Part shown: positions 1 to 9,278 of the stretch, piece after piece
Layout: each line of letters begins with the position of its first letter
Position numbering within the stretch: the stretch's first letter is position 1
Origin: Dictyobacter aurantiacus
GTDB taxonomy: Bacteria > Chloroflexota > Ktedonobacteria > Ktedonobacterales > Ktedonobacteraceae
Length of the DNA: 64,000 bases
Direction: 5' to 3'
NCBI RefSeq assembly: GCF_003967515.1
Contig: NZ_BIFQ01000002.1
Coordinates: forward strand, 2,542,001 to 2,606,000
Translations under genes and position numbers: made by a program
The notes under the pieces: generated by a model
The model's database searches: none
Told to the model about the DNA's origin: nothing
What the model saw: the letters and a program-made list of their open reading frames with translations, nothing else

Positions 1-317
1 TGAAGGCGCTGCTGGCAAGCACCGATACTATTCTGCGCGTGCCCTTGTTCTTGCTGGCTCTACTCCTCATCCGTGGCGTACCCGCATTGCTCTATCGACC
101 ACTGGTCGGTTCTCAGCGCTCGATTATCGCGGGGCTGTTGCAGGCCACCTCGCTGTCGTTCATCGTTGCTGCCTCGCAGATCGGCCTGGACCTGGGCCTG
201 CTCACCAGAGCCAACGTCGCCGCCTTAATAGCCGCCGGATTACTCTCTGTGATTTTCTTCCCGATTGTTGCCCTCACCCTGCTGCGGCAGCGGGCTCCCG
301 AGCTTCATGCAGTATAA
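1..317 (+). CDS. C-terminal end of a cation/proton antiporter (partial)
   Basis: The reading frame is open from the window edge (frame starting at base 3) to a stop at 315-317, giving about 104 residues. It contains three hydrophobic stretches separated by short polar turns, ending in a short charged tail (LRQRAPELHAV). The pattern of small-residue-rich helices, including QATSLSFIVAASQIG, resembles the last membrane helices of CPA2-type Na+/H+ or K+/H+ antiporters (KefB-like), which exchange cations for protons across the cytoplasmic membrane. The N-terminal two thirds lie outside the window, so the family call rests on the tail only; another multi-helix transporter is possible. Confidence 0.55.
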   Translation, partial: KALLASTDTILRVPLFLLALLLIRGVPALLYRPLVGSQRSIIAGLLQATSLSFIVAASQIGLDLGLLTRANVAALIAAGLLSVIFFPIVALTLLRQRAPELHAV

Positions 318-677
318 ATAATCTGGCATGTAGAAGTGGGAGATCAACTCAGGACGAAGGGGATGAGCCTCTACCTCGTGATGCCTCCGAACATGAATTT
401 TGCCATTGCGGAAGAGACTAATACCGCTATTATCGATATATTCAAATATGAATATATCTTATTGTCAAAAATTATCTACACATGTACTAGAATTTTTTAT
501 CATTATGTGTTATTGTTTAGGTAATTACATATTAAGGCGCTATGTTTGCATAAAATATTTATCATCCTGAAAAAATCCTCAACTTATTTTAAAATGCATA
601 TCAGCACTTGCGTAATTAAATATATATATTGCCGTTATGGTTTACATTTTTTATGTTGCGGGAAGGGGGTGTTTGTG
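318..677. other. AT-rich intergenic stretch
   Basis: This stretch follows the antiporter stop and is strongly AT-rich (for example around 430-660). Short open frames here have no ribosome binding site and no recognisable composition. I see no gene, only a plausible promoter-rich spacer ahead of the remnant that starts at 678. Confidence 0.4.
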
Positions 678-827
678 ATGACGAGGACCAAAGGCGTGTG
701 TGTCGCGATTGTCGGTTTGAGGTTTCGTGAAGAGTTCGTTCCACTATTGGCGTTGGCCGAAACAAGTGCCCGTAAGGTACATCATTGCCCTGGTTCCAGT
801 GCATTATGTCCTGATCTGCGCGGGTGA
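678..827 (+). pseudogene. Possible N-terminal remnant of a Gfo/Idh/MocA-type oxidoreductase
   Basis: An ATG at 678 is preceded by a strong purine-rich site (GGAAGGGGGT, 661-670). The 49-residue product begins MTRTKGVCVAIVGLRFREEF, which resembles the first strand and nucleotide-binding turn of Gfo/Idh/MocA dehydrogenases (VAIVGLGFG then EF), but with both glycines of the turn replaced by arginine. After about 25 residues the similarity ends and the frame stops. I read this as a decayed start of a sugar dehydrogenase gene. The match is short, so chance resemblance is possible. Confidence 0.3.
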
Positions 828-866
828 TTCCCATACATTTCCCCTGGAAACAGCCCTCATTCGTCT

Positions 867-886
867 CCACCAGTTGCAACTGGTGG
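867..886. repeat. Perfect 20-bp palindrome
   Basis: CCACCAGTTGCAACTGGTGG reads identically on both strands. It sits about 155 bp upstream of the GxGYxYP gene, in a stretch without a gene, so it may be an operator. A TATAAT -10-like hexamer for the downstream gene lies at 987-992, about 100 bp further on. No regulator is identified for it. Confidence 0.45.
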
Positions 887-1042
887 CAGAGGTTACGAGG
901 TTCTTTTTTCAGACCGTGCGCAGTTATATGGAAGTTTTGCACCATAAAACAAAATCGCTTTTGATCTCAGGAAAGCGTCACATTTTTATAATGTATGTAT
1001 TAATTTTGCAATAAGAGCAAAAGATTCAAGGAAGGTTTCCTG

Positions 1043-3127
1043 ATGTTGAAAGTTACCTATAAGGGCTTCTACCATTTCCTGATTGCCCTCTGCCTGCTCC
1101 CTCTTTGCCTGGGAATCGCTGGCTTTGATTGTGTTTTGGCAGTGCATGCATTTGCCAGGCCGGAAGTTGATAGCGGTATTCGTTGGCCTCAAAATCAGGC
1201 TTTACCCACCTTTGCCAGGGCGCAACACCTCGATGTTGCGTTAGTGAGTAACGCCCCTCAGGACTTTATTCTTCTATTACAGACCCTTCAAGGTATCGTG
1301 AACCGGCAACTGCCGCAGATCTATGTCATTAATGGTGTGCCGAGTGAAGGACAATATACCTGGCTTAACGATATCCATATTCCGTACCAGGTGTATAACG
1401 ATCCCTGGCAGGTAGTAAACAAGTATATCCGTCAAGTGCAGGGGATGGTCATTTTTGATCCCAATGTACTGGATACGATCAATGTGGCTACGACCTTCGC
1501 TGGAATCCACCGCGGTGTGGTTGTCAGTCCGGAACTGGCTACCAGACTGAGCACGGCACCATATAATCTTCCGCTGCTGGCGGATTTTCGTGGCAGATTT
1601 GCCAATGGATTGGAGGCCAATACCTGGCAATATGAGCACCTCTGGCCTCAGACCACCCATCGGATGCTGGTTGGTCTGCAACCAGCGCAGAGCGTCATGG
1701 TTCCCCAGAACAACTGGCAGAGCTTTCGAACGATCTTACAAGAAAGTCAACCGATTACTGATGGCTTAAACCGAGCCATCTATACGATGGACCTGTCTCA
1801 TGAACTGGGAGGCGAGGCTGTTTACCTGCGCTTTGCAGACGCGTTTCCTCAGGATGGTTGGGGGGCGTCTGTCCGCCGGATTAGCGTCAATGCTGATGGA
1901 AAGAACATCATTCAATTTGTGACATGTACGCAGGATGAGGAGCAGTACATCTTTGATCACGGGAGATCCGGGTGTGACATGAGCGGGCTTGACCCACACC
2001 GCTTTTCTGACGGAATGCGGTACTTCGTTTATCGCTTTGTACCGCCAGCCGGGACCCGGCAACTCGTTGTAAATGCTGAGATGTGGAACGAGTTTAATGT
2101 TTCCGCCTCCAGTGTCAGGCCACTGGCCTCTTCTGATCAACTGATACCCGGTTCGCTTTCCCTGCGTGAGTACGCGGTTGCCAATCAGGCCATGGTATTC
2201 TGGCTGGAAACCGACAATAATGCCGCGGATAGCGCCCTGTTTGAAAGGATTCTTTCTGATGTACAGCCGGGCACTCCTTACCTGGGTTGGTTTGATAGTG
2301 AGCCCGCCGGGGTACGCCTGATTTCCCGGCATGGAGTGTACGTGGTGGCTTCGGATAGCTTTGACAACATGAGTGTGTTTTCAGGATTGCAGGCGCCCTC
2401 CTATCCCATCAAGCCGATTGCGACGCCGAAGTTGGGGAATAATATCTATGTGACCTTTACTATGAGCGATGGCGACAATGTCCAATTTAATGAACACCAT
2501 ATGCGTTACGTCTGGGATCAAGATCCTGCTCGTGGCAGTGTGCCGATCAACTGGTCGATCAGTCCCGCGCTGCTCGATATCGCACCGGTAATGCTGAATT
2601 ACTATCAGCGGACGGCCACCAAAAATGATCTGCTGGTCGCTGGTCCCTCGGGCCTGGGATACTTTAATCCGTCCCTCTGGCCACAGGATAACCTGAACAG
2701 ATTCTTGAATGTCTCGGGCCGATATCTGCGCAGAGCGGGCACAAACATCGTCTACGCCATTGATGTGGGTTCGACGTTGCCAGCCTATGTCGCGCAGGCC
2801 TATTACAATCAACTGAATTTGAACGGACTCTTGCTTAACTGGTGGAATCCACAGAGTAGTTCGACTATTAACAACAGGCTTCCTATCTCAACTCAGTTGG
2901 ATGCAACCAGCCGGGATGGGATCGTAGCCGCTATTCATCAGAACGCAGCCCATTGGGATGGCAAATCACCTCTGTTTATTGCCGTCTCTCTACTGGCCTG
3001 GAACCAGGCACCAGCGTCGGACGCGGCCTATATTGCGCAACGCCTTGGCAGCCGTTACAGAATCGTTCGTGGTGATCAATACTTCCAGCTCATGCGCAAA
3101 GCAAATGGGCTTCCGATGTACAACTGA
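1043..3127 (+). CDS. Secreted GxGYxYP-family putative glycoside hydrolase
   Basis: The 694-residue product starts with a basic then hydrophobic segment (about residues 1-38, ending near AVHAFA), a Sec-type signal peptide. Residues 534-540 read GPSGLGY followed by FNPS, the signature of the GxGYxYP family of putative glycoside hydrolases. Upstream, residues near 80-100 (LQTLQGIVNRQLPQIYVI) match the family's N-terminal domain, and MSDGDNVQFNEHHM fits the conserved acidic block before the signature. The substrate is not known for the family. The start has a good site (AAGGAAGG, 8 nt upstream). A strong hairpin follows the stop at 3171. The gene appears monocistronic and extracellular, consistent with the polysaccharide-degrading profile of the region. 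Confidence 0.8.
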   Translation: MLKVTYKGFYHFLIALCLLPLCLGIAGFDCVLAVHAFARPEVDSGIRWPQNQALPTFARAQHLDVALVSNAPQDFILLLQTLQGIVNRQLPQIYVINGVPSEGQYTWLNDIHIPYQVYNDPWQVVNKYIRQVQGMVIFDPNVLDTINVATTFAGIHRGVVVSPELATRLSTAPYNLPLLADFRGRFANGLEANTWQYEHLWPQTTHRMLVGLQPAQSVMVPQNNWQSFRTILQESQPITDGLNRAIYTMDLSHELGGEAVYLRFADAFPQDGWGASVRRISVNADGKNIIQFVTCTQDEEQYIFDHGRSGCDMSGLDPHRFSDGMRYFVYRFVPPAGTRQLVVNAEMWNEFNVSASSVRPLASSDQLIPGSLSLREYAVANQAMVFWLETDNNAADSALFERILSDVQPGTPYLGWFDSEPAGVRLISRHGVYVVASDSFDNMSVFSGLQAPSYPIKPIATPKLGNNIYVTFTMSDGDNVQFNEHHMRYVWDQDPARGSVPINWSISPALLDIAPVMLNYYQRTATKNDLLVAGPSGLGYFNPSLWPQDNLNRFLNVSGRYLRRAGTNIVYAIDVGSTLPAYVAQAYYNQLNLNGLLLNWWNPQSSSTINNRLPISTQLDATSRDGIVAAIHQNAAHWDGKSPLFIAVSLLAWNQAPASDAAYIAQRLGSRYRIVRGDQYFQLMRKANGLPMYN

Positions 3128-3170
3128 CGATTCGTGCCCATGGCGCGTGCAACTCTTCCTATGTAAGAAT

Positions 3171-3206
3171 GAAACAGCCGGGCATAAGCCTGGCTGTTTC
3201 ATTTAT
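3171..3206 (+). terminator. Hairpin terminator after the GxGYxYP gene
   Basis: Arms GAAACAGCCGGGC (3171-3183) and GCCTGGCTGTTTC (3188-3200) pair with a 4-nt loop and one non-Watson-Crick position, followed by an AT-rich tail. Confidence 0.7.
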
Positions 3207-3323
3207 AATTGATACAGCTACTTCCGCTACGAGGGAGCCTGCTTGACAAACAGTGCTTGCTTGTTTTAGTGTTAGAGGCGAATCTGTTGATATTTCTTCA
3301 TTTGTATTAAAGGGAGGAATGCT

Positions 3324-4694
3324 ATGCCAGACAATATACATACGAAATACCTGCTAGGTGAGGCAGATATTCCTAAAAGCTGGTACAACATTGTGGCTGA
3401 TATGCCCAATCCACCAGCTCCTCCATTGCATCCTGCAACGAAGCAACCGGTGTCACCAGGCGATCTGGCCCCGCTGTTTCCGCAGGCTCTAATTGCGCAG
3501 GAGGTGAGCGGCGAGCGCCAGATCGAGATTCCGGACCCGATTCGTCAGATCTATACCCAATGGCGGCCCTCTCCTCTGTATCGCGCGCGTCGGCTTGAGA
3601 AGGTATTGGATACGCCTGCTCGCATCTATTACAAGTACGAGGGAGTGAGTCCCGTTGGCAGCCACAAGCTCAACACAGCCGTAGCGCAGGCATTTTACAA
3701 TAAAGAAGAGGGCGTCAAGAAGCTATCGACAGAGACTGGAGCTGGTCAATGGGGTTCAGCGCTGGCGCTGGCCGGTAGCTACTTTAATCTGGACGTCGAA
3801 GTCTTTATGGTCAAGATCAGCTATCAGCAGAAACCATATCGAAAGAACCTGATGCAGACCTATGGCGCAACCGTGCATGCCAGTCCGACGGACCTGACCG
3901 ACGCGGGCCGCAGCATTCTGGCGAGTGACCCTGATAGCGCTGGCAGCCTGGGCCTGGCCATCAGCGAAGCCGTTGAGGTCGCGGGCAAGAGTGGTGGTAG
4001 CATCAAGTATGCGCTGGGTAGCGTGCTCAACCATGTCCTCTTGCACCAGACTGTGATCGGACAGGAGGCCATGCTGCAGATGCAGCAGGCCGACGATTAT
4101 CCCGATGTGGTCATTGGTTGTGTCGGTGGTGGCAGCAACATGGCCGGTTTGGCATTTCCCTTTATCGGCGCGACCCTGCGTGGTGGTCCCAAAACACGTT
4201 TTCTGGCCGTCGAGCCCAGTTCGTGTCCGACCCTGACCAGGGGCTTGTATGCTTATGATTACGGTGATGTAGTGGGCGCGACCCCTTTGATGCGCATGCA
4301 TACGCTGGGGCATGACTTTATGCCGCCTTCGATCCACGCTGGTGGCCTGCGCTACCACGGCATGTCACCGCTGATCTCACAGCTCTATAACGAGGGCCAC
4401 ATCGAGGCACGCGCCTATCCACAAAATCCTGTCTTTGCCGCCGCGGTGACGTTCGCGCGCGCCGAAGGGATCGTGCCAGCGCCCGAGACCGGCCACGCCG
4501 TACGTGCCGCTATCGATGAGGCCCTGGCGGCCAGAGAGGCGGGCGAAGAGCGCGTTATCCTCTTCAACCTCAGCGGTCACGGCAACTTCGACATGGCCGC
4601 CTACGATGCCTACTTTGCCGGACGCCTGCAGGATCATGAGCATCCTGAACAGGAGATCGCGGCCGCGCAGTCGCGTCTGCCTGTAGTAAAATAA
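3324..4694 (+). CDS. TrpB-like PLP-dependent enzyme (TrpB2 type)
   Basis: This 456-residue protein belongs to the TrpB2 branch of tryptophan synthase beta subunits, which join indole and serine (or O-phosphoserine) using PLP in the cytosol. The PLP lysine is visible in GSHKLNTA (K115), preceded by YKYEGVSPVGS; the phosphate-binding loop is GCVGGGSNMAG (about 265-275). Its length and N-terminal extension (LLGEADIPKSWYNI) distinguish TrpB2 from the roughly 400-residue TrpB1. The start has AAAGGGAGG upstream. There is no trpA or other trp gene nearby, which is usual for stand-alone TrpB2 and leaves the physiological role (salvage of indole or another beta-replacement) open. Confidence 0.9.
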   Translation: MPDNIHTKYLLGEADIPKSWYNIVADMPNPPAPPLHPATKQPVSPGDLAPLFPQALIAQEVSGERQIEIPDPIRQIYTQWRPSPLYRARRLEKVLDTPARIYYKYEGVSPVGSHKLNTAVAQAFYNKEEGVKKLSTETGAGQWGSALALAGSYFNLDVEVFMVKISYQQKPYRKNLMQTYGATVHASPTDLTDAGRSILASDPDSAGSLGLAISEAVEVAGKSGGSIKYALGSVLNHVLLHQTVIGQEAMLQMQQADDYPDVVIGCVGGGSNMAGLAFPFIGATLRGGPKTRFLAVEPSSCPTLTRGLYAYDYGDVVGATPLMRMHTLGHDFMPPSIHAGGLRYHGMSPLISQLYNEGHIEARAYPQNPVFAAAVTFARAEGIVPAPETGHAVRAAIDEALAAREAGEERVILFNLSGHGNFDMAAYDAYFAGRLQDHEHPEQEIAAAQSRLPVVK

Positions 4695-4764
4695 CCGAGC
4701 TGTCTGTACTGGTGCAAGACCGCACCAGTACAGGTGAGCTGTTGTTAAGCTCCGTGGATGACTT

Positions 4765-4820
4765 AAGCAATGCTGAGAGCATAGACCATATTTATCCTAT
4801 GCTCTCAGCATTGCTTTTTT
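4765..4820 (+). terminator. Strong terminator after trpB2-like gene
   Basis: Twenty-nucleotide arms (4765-4784 and 4797-4816) are perfectly complementary with a 12-nt loop, and the 3' arm runs into TTTTTT (4815-4820). Confidence 0.85.
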
Positions 4821-4893
4821 CTTGTTTCGTCTGATGAAAAGCGCGTATAGTGATCTCATCCGTCAATGTTGAGATAGCAGAAAGGACCGAGGG

Positions 4894-5928
4894 ATGCGCG
4901 TTTTGATTATTGGAGGGACACGTTTTATGGGGCCATATGTGGTTGAAAAGTTGTCTGAAGCCGGGCATGAGTTGAGCATATTTCATCGAGGAAAGACGAA
5001 GACAAAGCTGCCAGATGGCGTGAAAGAACTGTTGGGCGATCGCGATCGTCTGTCAGAATACGCTGGCGAACTGCGACAGCTGGCGCCCGAGGTGGTTCTG
5101 GATATGATGGTGGCTACGGAGCAGCACGCGCGTGATCTGATGGTGACCTTCACTGGTGCGGCCCGGCGCATCGTGGTTGTCAGCAGCCAGGATGTGTATC
5201 GAGCATTCGGGCGTGTCAACAGAAAAGAAGACGGCGACGTTGATCCTGCGCCGATTACTGAGGAATCGCCTTTGCGCAAAAATCTGTATCCATATCGTGG
5301 AGAGATGCTCAGGACCGATGATGATCCTCAGCGCTGGATGGATGACTACGACAAAATTCTTGCTGAACGTGTAATTATGAGCCATCCTGAGCTTCCCAGT
5401 ACTATCTTGCGCCTGCCAGCGGTTTACGGTCCCCATGATCCTCAGCACCGTATGTTTCTCTATCTCAAACGCATGCTTGATGGGCGACAGAGCATTCTGC
5501 TTGAAGAGGGGGAGGCCCGCTGGCGCTGGACGCACGGCTATGTTGAGAACGTTGCTGATGCCATCGCGCTGGCGGTAACCAGCGAGCAGACAGCCGGGCG
5601 CATCTATAATGTTGGAGAGTCGTTCGCCCTCAGTGTAGCTGAGCGCATAGAACACATAGCGAAGGTGATCAAATGGCAGGGGCGCATCGTGATTCTACCT
5701 GCCGAATGCGTGCCGGAAAAACTGCGCTGGGGCATCAACACGGCGCAAGACGTGGTGGCTAACACAAGCCGCATCCGCCAGGAACTTGGCTATAGCGAAC
5801 GTATCGATGTTGACGAAGCATTCCGTCGCACTATCGCCTGGGAGCGCGAGCATTTTCCTGTAAAGGTCGATTCCGATCAGTTCGATTACGCCACAGAGGA
5901 CAAAGCACTGGCACAGGCTGAGCAATAA
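4894..5928 (+). CDS. NAD-dependent epimerase/dehydratase family protein (extended SDR)
   Basis: The 344-residue product begins MRVLIIGGTRFMGPYVV, an extended-SDR Rossmann start of the GGTRFMG variety found in CSP41-like/epimerase-related proteins. A later segment (AVYGPHDPQHRMFLYLKRML) is typical of the substrate-lid region. The canonical catalytic YxxxK is replaced by a region reading DDYDKILAE, where the tyrosine and lysine are two residues closer than usual, so enzymatic epimerase activity is uncertain; RNA-binding or sugar-nucleotide binding roles exist in this branch. Start ATG 4894 follows GAAAGGACCGAGGG. It stands alone between two strong terminators. Confidence 0.75.
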   Translation: MRVLIIGGTRFMGPYVVEKLSEAGHELSIFHRGKTKTKLPDGVKELLGDRDRLSEYAGELRQLAPEVVLDMMVATEQHARDLMVTFTGAARRIVVVSSQDVYRAFGRVNRKEDGDVDPAPITEESPLRKNLYPYRGEMLRTDDDPQRWMDDYDKILAERVIMSHPELPSTILRLPAVYGPHDPQHRMFLYLKRMLDGRQSILLEEGEARWRWTHGYVENVADAIALAVTSEQTAGRIYNVGESFALSVAERIEHIAKVIKWQGRIVILPAECVPEKLRWGINTAQDVVANTSRIRQELGYSERIDVDEAFRRTIAWEREHFPVKVDSDQFDYATEDKALAQAEQ

Positions 5929-5930
5929 CA

Positions 5931-6007
5931 GCAAACAATAGAAATCTGCAGTAGCGAAGAATGGATACTGCGGATTTCCATTGTTTGCCTGTCTGCTTTT
6001 TTCTTTT
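5931..6007 (+). terminator. Hairpin terminator after the SDR gene
   Basis: A stem formed by GCAAACAATAGAAATC (5931-5946) with the complementary segment ending in ATTGTTTGC (near 5970-5988), with a mispaired apical part, is followed by a T-rich tract (5997-6007). It could also serve the convergent gene on the minus strand. Confidence 0.7.
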
Positions 6008-6027
6008 CCCTGTGTAGAGGATTAAGG

Positions 6028-7436
6028 CTATGTCAACGTGAATGGATTGACAGTTTTGTGCAGGATCTGTTGCCAGGAATTCCCCTTGTCGCTGCTCATA
6101 TATAAGGTCTCAACTATCTGCTTCCCGGACGTTTGCTGAGTGTGGATCCAGACATGGCTGCCATTGGCAGTAACGAATGTTATTGGCCCCGTTATCTTTG
6201 GAGGAGGCTGCTTTTGCCATTGGTTGTTTATGAGGGTGTACGGGGTGACCTCTGTTCTATCTGCCAGAAAAACATGTGAGGTATCCAGTATAAGCAGATT
6301 GACCTGGCTGGTGCTTTCGATAGTATTTCCCAGTGGCAACCAGTTCTGCCCCCCATCGTTAGTGGCATACAGGTATATTTTGAGTGGGCTTCGCGCGTTC
6401 TGCTGCGACATAACGCTCAAGATCCCTGCTTGTGGACCGAAAAATTGCGGCGGCCGCACGACAAGGTTGGCGCCAGCTGACTTATCTTCGTGCATTGGCA
6501 CATTAATGCCAGAGATTGGGCCAGACGCTGGTTGAGGTAGTTGTTGCAGTGTCCATGTTTTACCACCATCCTGTGTCTGGTAGAGGTATGTGTGTGGAAT
6601 GCCGTTCGTCGCACTAAGAATGGCCCAGCCATGTTGTGCAGTCACGAATTGCAGGTCAAGCGCATCGTCAAGCGGCAGTGTTCCGGTGGTTGTAGCGCCG
6701 GGTTGGCGGTTGGGGTCCATCACGCTAACACTGTTCCATGTAGTACCGCCGTCTGCAGTAGCATATATTGTGCGCGAACTTTCTATTTGCGAGATTGGAT
6801 TAAGGTTCCAGCCCCAGCCATGCTGGTGATCAATGAAGGTAATATATTGTACCTCGGGAGGCAGGCGTAGATCGGTCCAATGCTTTCCTGCGCCTGTCGT
6901 GCGCATGGCTGACCCGTATGTATGGGGATCAGAACTGGTATGCAAGGCGACCCAGGCTGTCTGGTCATCCAAGATAGGGGTAACTATCGGGCTGACCTGG
7001 CGCTGGATGGAATTAAAAGGCTGCCATGTTCTTCCCCATCAGTTGTGTGGGCGAGCGTCATCGTCTGGTTTTGTGCTGTTACTACCGTCCCCCAGCCGCT
7101 GGTAGGGCTGGTCATTGTCATTGACACAATGTAAGGAATTGAAGCATTTTGCTGTGGTGCGGTTGTTGATGTTGTTTGAGGCTTGAGGGGTTGTCCTGAT
7201 TGATTGGGGAACTTCAGTAGCGCATACCAGGCCAGTTGTTTCTCTGGTTGGAGCTGACGCAGCGCCTTTTGTTCTAGCGCGGCTGTAAAGACCTCTAACG
7301 TCAGGTCCTCCGCCTCTTCGCGCGAGCTTATATGCTTGAGAATATATGAGAAGATAAAGGAGCCATAGCGATCAAAGAGCGCCGACTCATCGGTCGGATA
7401 GGCGTCACTCTCCTGGGAAGGAAGATAGTGCTGCAT
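6028..7436 (-). pseudogene. Frameshifted chimera: sigma-70 region 2 fused to a Ycf48/BNR-type beta-propeller
   Basis: Read from 7436 leftwards, the first about 70 residues are an ECF-type sigma factor start (FDRYGSFIFSYILKHI, then SSREEAEDLTLEVFTAAL). At roughly 7226 this passes directly into an unrelated sequence (YALLKFPNQSG) and then into propeller blades with GWG/TTDG motifs (SPTSGWGTVV, AHTTDG). Near 7031-7037 one G is missing from a G run, so the frame ends at 6984; adding one base restores TTDGGRTW and a continuous frame through to the stop at 6028. The propeller part (about 315 residues) carries repeated GW and DGG-TW motifs as in Ycf48/sialidase-like proteins. The gene is therefore doubly damaged: a deletion fusion and a frameshift. 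Confidence 0.75.
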
Positions 7437-7500
7437 ACCTGTATGTTTCCTCTCTTGAGATTTTCATCCCTGATATCGTACAGCTATGAAAAATGTGACA

Positions 7501-7615
7501 TGCCGATTTCATGATTATGAAATCGGCATCTCCTCCTCTATGGTTTGTGTGGAGCAGGTCTCAGGCGCCACGGCGCCTGAGACCTGCTCCACACAAACCA
7601 TAGAGGAGGAGATGC
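7501..7615. repeat. Nested hairpins including a 44-bp perfect inverted repeat
   Basis: The outer structure has arms 7526-7569 and 7572-7615 that are perfectly complementary over 44 nt with only AC between them. A second hairpin (arms 7501-7512 and 7517-7528, 12 bp, loop GATT) overlaps its left foot by three bases, so the two compete at the junction. It lies between the start of the minus-strand sigma/propeller chimera (7436) and the end of the minus-strand MFS gene (7715), so it probably terminates the MFS transcript. Confidence 0.85.
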
Positions 7616-7714
7616 TGGCTCCATATTTCGCACAAATTGAAAGTGGAGGCGCCATGGAGCCCGAAACATGCCTCACTCTATAATGAAAAAGAGGAAGATA
7701 TGTCGAATCCGAGA

Positions 7715-9097
7715 TTATCTACTGGTGGGTTCGGGTTCGGTGGCGAGGGCGACCTCGGGAAGCATGTCGTTCAGTGCTTCATCTGTGTGGATGGCATGGG
7801 CTAGCGTAGTCGGAGATGGTAGGGCGATGCGGTGTGACTTCAGGATGATGAAAGCGATCATGCTGGCGATGACGACGATGCTGCCTCCAAGTAAAAAGGT
7901 TCTGTGAGGGATGAGCCAGGCGCTGGCGAGCACGACGGTCAGGGAACCGGTGATCTCTCCGAGTGCAGTTACGGCCTCCTTGATGCCGATCAGGCTTGAG
8001 CGGTGTTCAGGTGTGGTACGATCCAGATAATAGGCGCTGAGCAATGGTCTGACCATTCCTCCTCCTATGCCTGCGAAGAGCGAGATCAAAAACAGGGAGA
8101 TAAATTGATGGACAAACAGCAGCGAAAAAATGAGGAAGGCGTGGCTCAAGAAGCCAAGTACAATCGTAGTACGTTTGTTTGTCCTCTCTCCCCATAAGCT
8201 CAGAGTGACGAGTCCCAGTAACATTGCCAATCCATGGGCGCTTGTAAGCAGGCCGAACTGCATAGGCGTAAAGTGTAGAACCTTGTAAAGATAGAGTGAT
8301 CTCTGCGGTGCTACGAATGATTGTCCAAACGCCGACACAAAATCAAGCAGGAGCAGACCCAGCAAGAAGGAGAGCGGGACCATCAAAGGTACGAGCATGT
8401 CTCTTGAGAGTCGCCATACTGCAACTTTGCGCCTGAAGACCTGTTGTTGGCATGGCTGGTTGGTGAAGATCCTGGGAATTATAATGCAGACCACGCAGAG
8501 CACGCTAAAGTTTAAGATCGCGGCGATGCCAAAGGGAGCGATGGTTCCCCAGCGTGTCAGGAGAAATCCCCCGATGACAGGGCCCAGTGTCATGCCACCG
8601 GCGCTGCCCGTCATCATCAGGCTGATGTGATGCGTTCTCTGCTGACTGGGAACGACATCCGCGAACATTCCCATCATTGCCGGCATGATACCTACACCTG
8701 CGACAGCCTGGAAAAGTCGCAGGCCGATGTATGCCCCGGCCGCATGAACACAGAGAAATCCGATATCCGCGACAACCAGTCCGACAAAGCCAAGCAACAG
8801 GAATGGACGTTTGCCGTAGCGATCCTCCAATTCACCGATGAAAGGACCCAGGATCAGCATAGCCAGGTGGGGGACCATCATCATGAAGCTTAGATTTCGC
8901 AAACCAGAAGAAGATTCTTTAAAAAGATGGGCAAAAACAGGGATGGTGACTCCCATACTGGTCGACATGAGCAGACTACAAAGCATGAATACGAGAACAA
9001 CAGCCCGGGCTCGATCTACGCTATTTCCTATTCGTAGCTTGAAAAGTGCACTAAAATGTACATTTCGCCTATGGGGAACCCATGATAATATTTTCAT
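7715..9097 (-). CDS. MFS transporter (drug/sugar efflux type)
   Basis: The 460-residue protein has about twelve hydrophobic segments and the MFS motif between helices 2 and 3 (GPFIGELEDRYGKRPFLLLG). A second-half counterpart reads LSLWGERTNKRTTIVLG. It would move small molecules with protons across the inner membrane; the substrate is not evident, though the motif pattern fits multidrug efflux. I prefer the ATG at 9097, which has GAGGAG about 8 nt upstream, over the in-frame ATG at 9118. The gene is monocistronic on the minus strand with a large inverted repeat downstream. Confidence 0.85.
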   Translation of the reverse strand: MKILSWVPHRRNVHFSALFKLRIGNSVDRARAVVLVFMLCSLLMSTSMGVTIPVFAHLFKESSSGLRNLSFMMMVPHLAMLILGPFIGELEDRYGKRPFLLLGFVGLVVADIGFLCVHAAGAYIGLRLFQAVAGVGIMPAMMGMFADVVPSQQRTHHISLMMTGSAGGMTLGPVIGGFLLTRWGTIAPFGIAAILNFSVLCVVCIIIPRIFTNQPCQQQVFRRKVAVWRLSRDMLVPLMVPLSFLLGLLLLDFVSAFGQSFVAPQRSLYLYKVLHFTPMQFGLLTSAHGLAMLLGLVTLSLWGERTNKRTTIVLGFLSHAFLIFSLLFVHQFISLFLISLFAGIGGGMVRPLLSAYYLDRTTPEHRSSLIGIKEAVTALGEITGSLTVVLASAWLIPHRTFLLGGSIVVIASMIAFIILKSHRIALPSPTTLAHAIHTDEALNDMLPEVALATEPEPTSR

Positions 9098-9278
9098 TCT
9101 CCACTCCTCAATACACACATAAACACCACATAACCATATGATACTCTCGGAGGAGATGGAGATATATACGAGAGCATAGTATATGTAGTACTATCTGGTA
9201 TAATAAATAATTTATTTTACATAAGGGTAGATTTATTACAAAAAGAGTAAAAGAAAGAGAAGGCATGCCTTCTTTTTT

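Noticed and set aside
867..886. Palindrome as an IS terminal repeat
   Set aside because: There is a single copy, no partner repeat and no transposase nearby.
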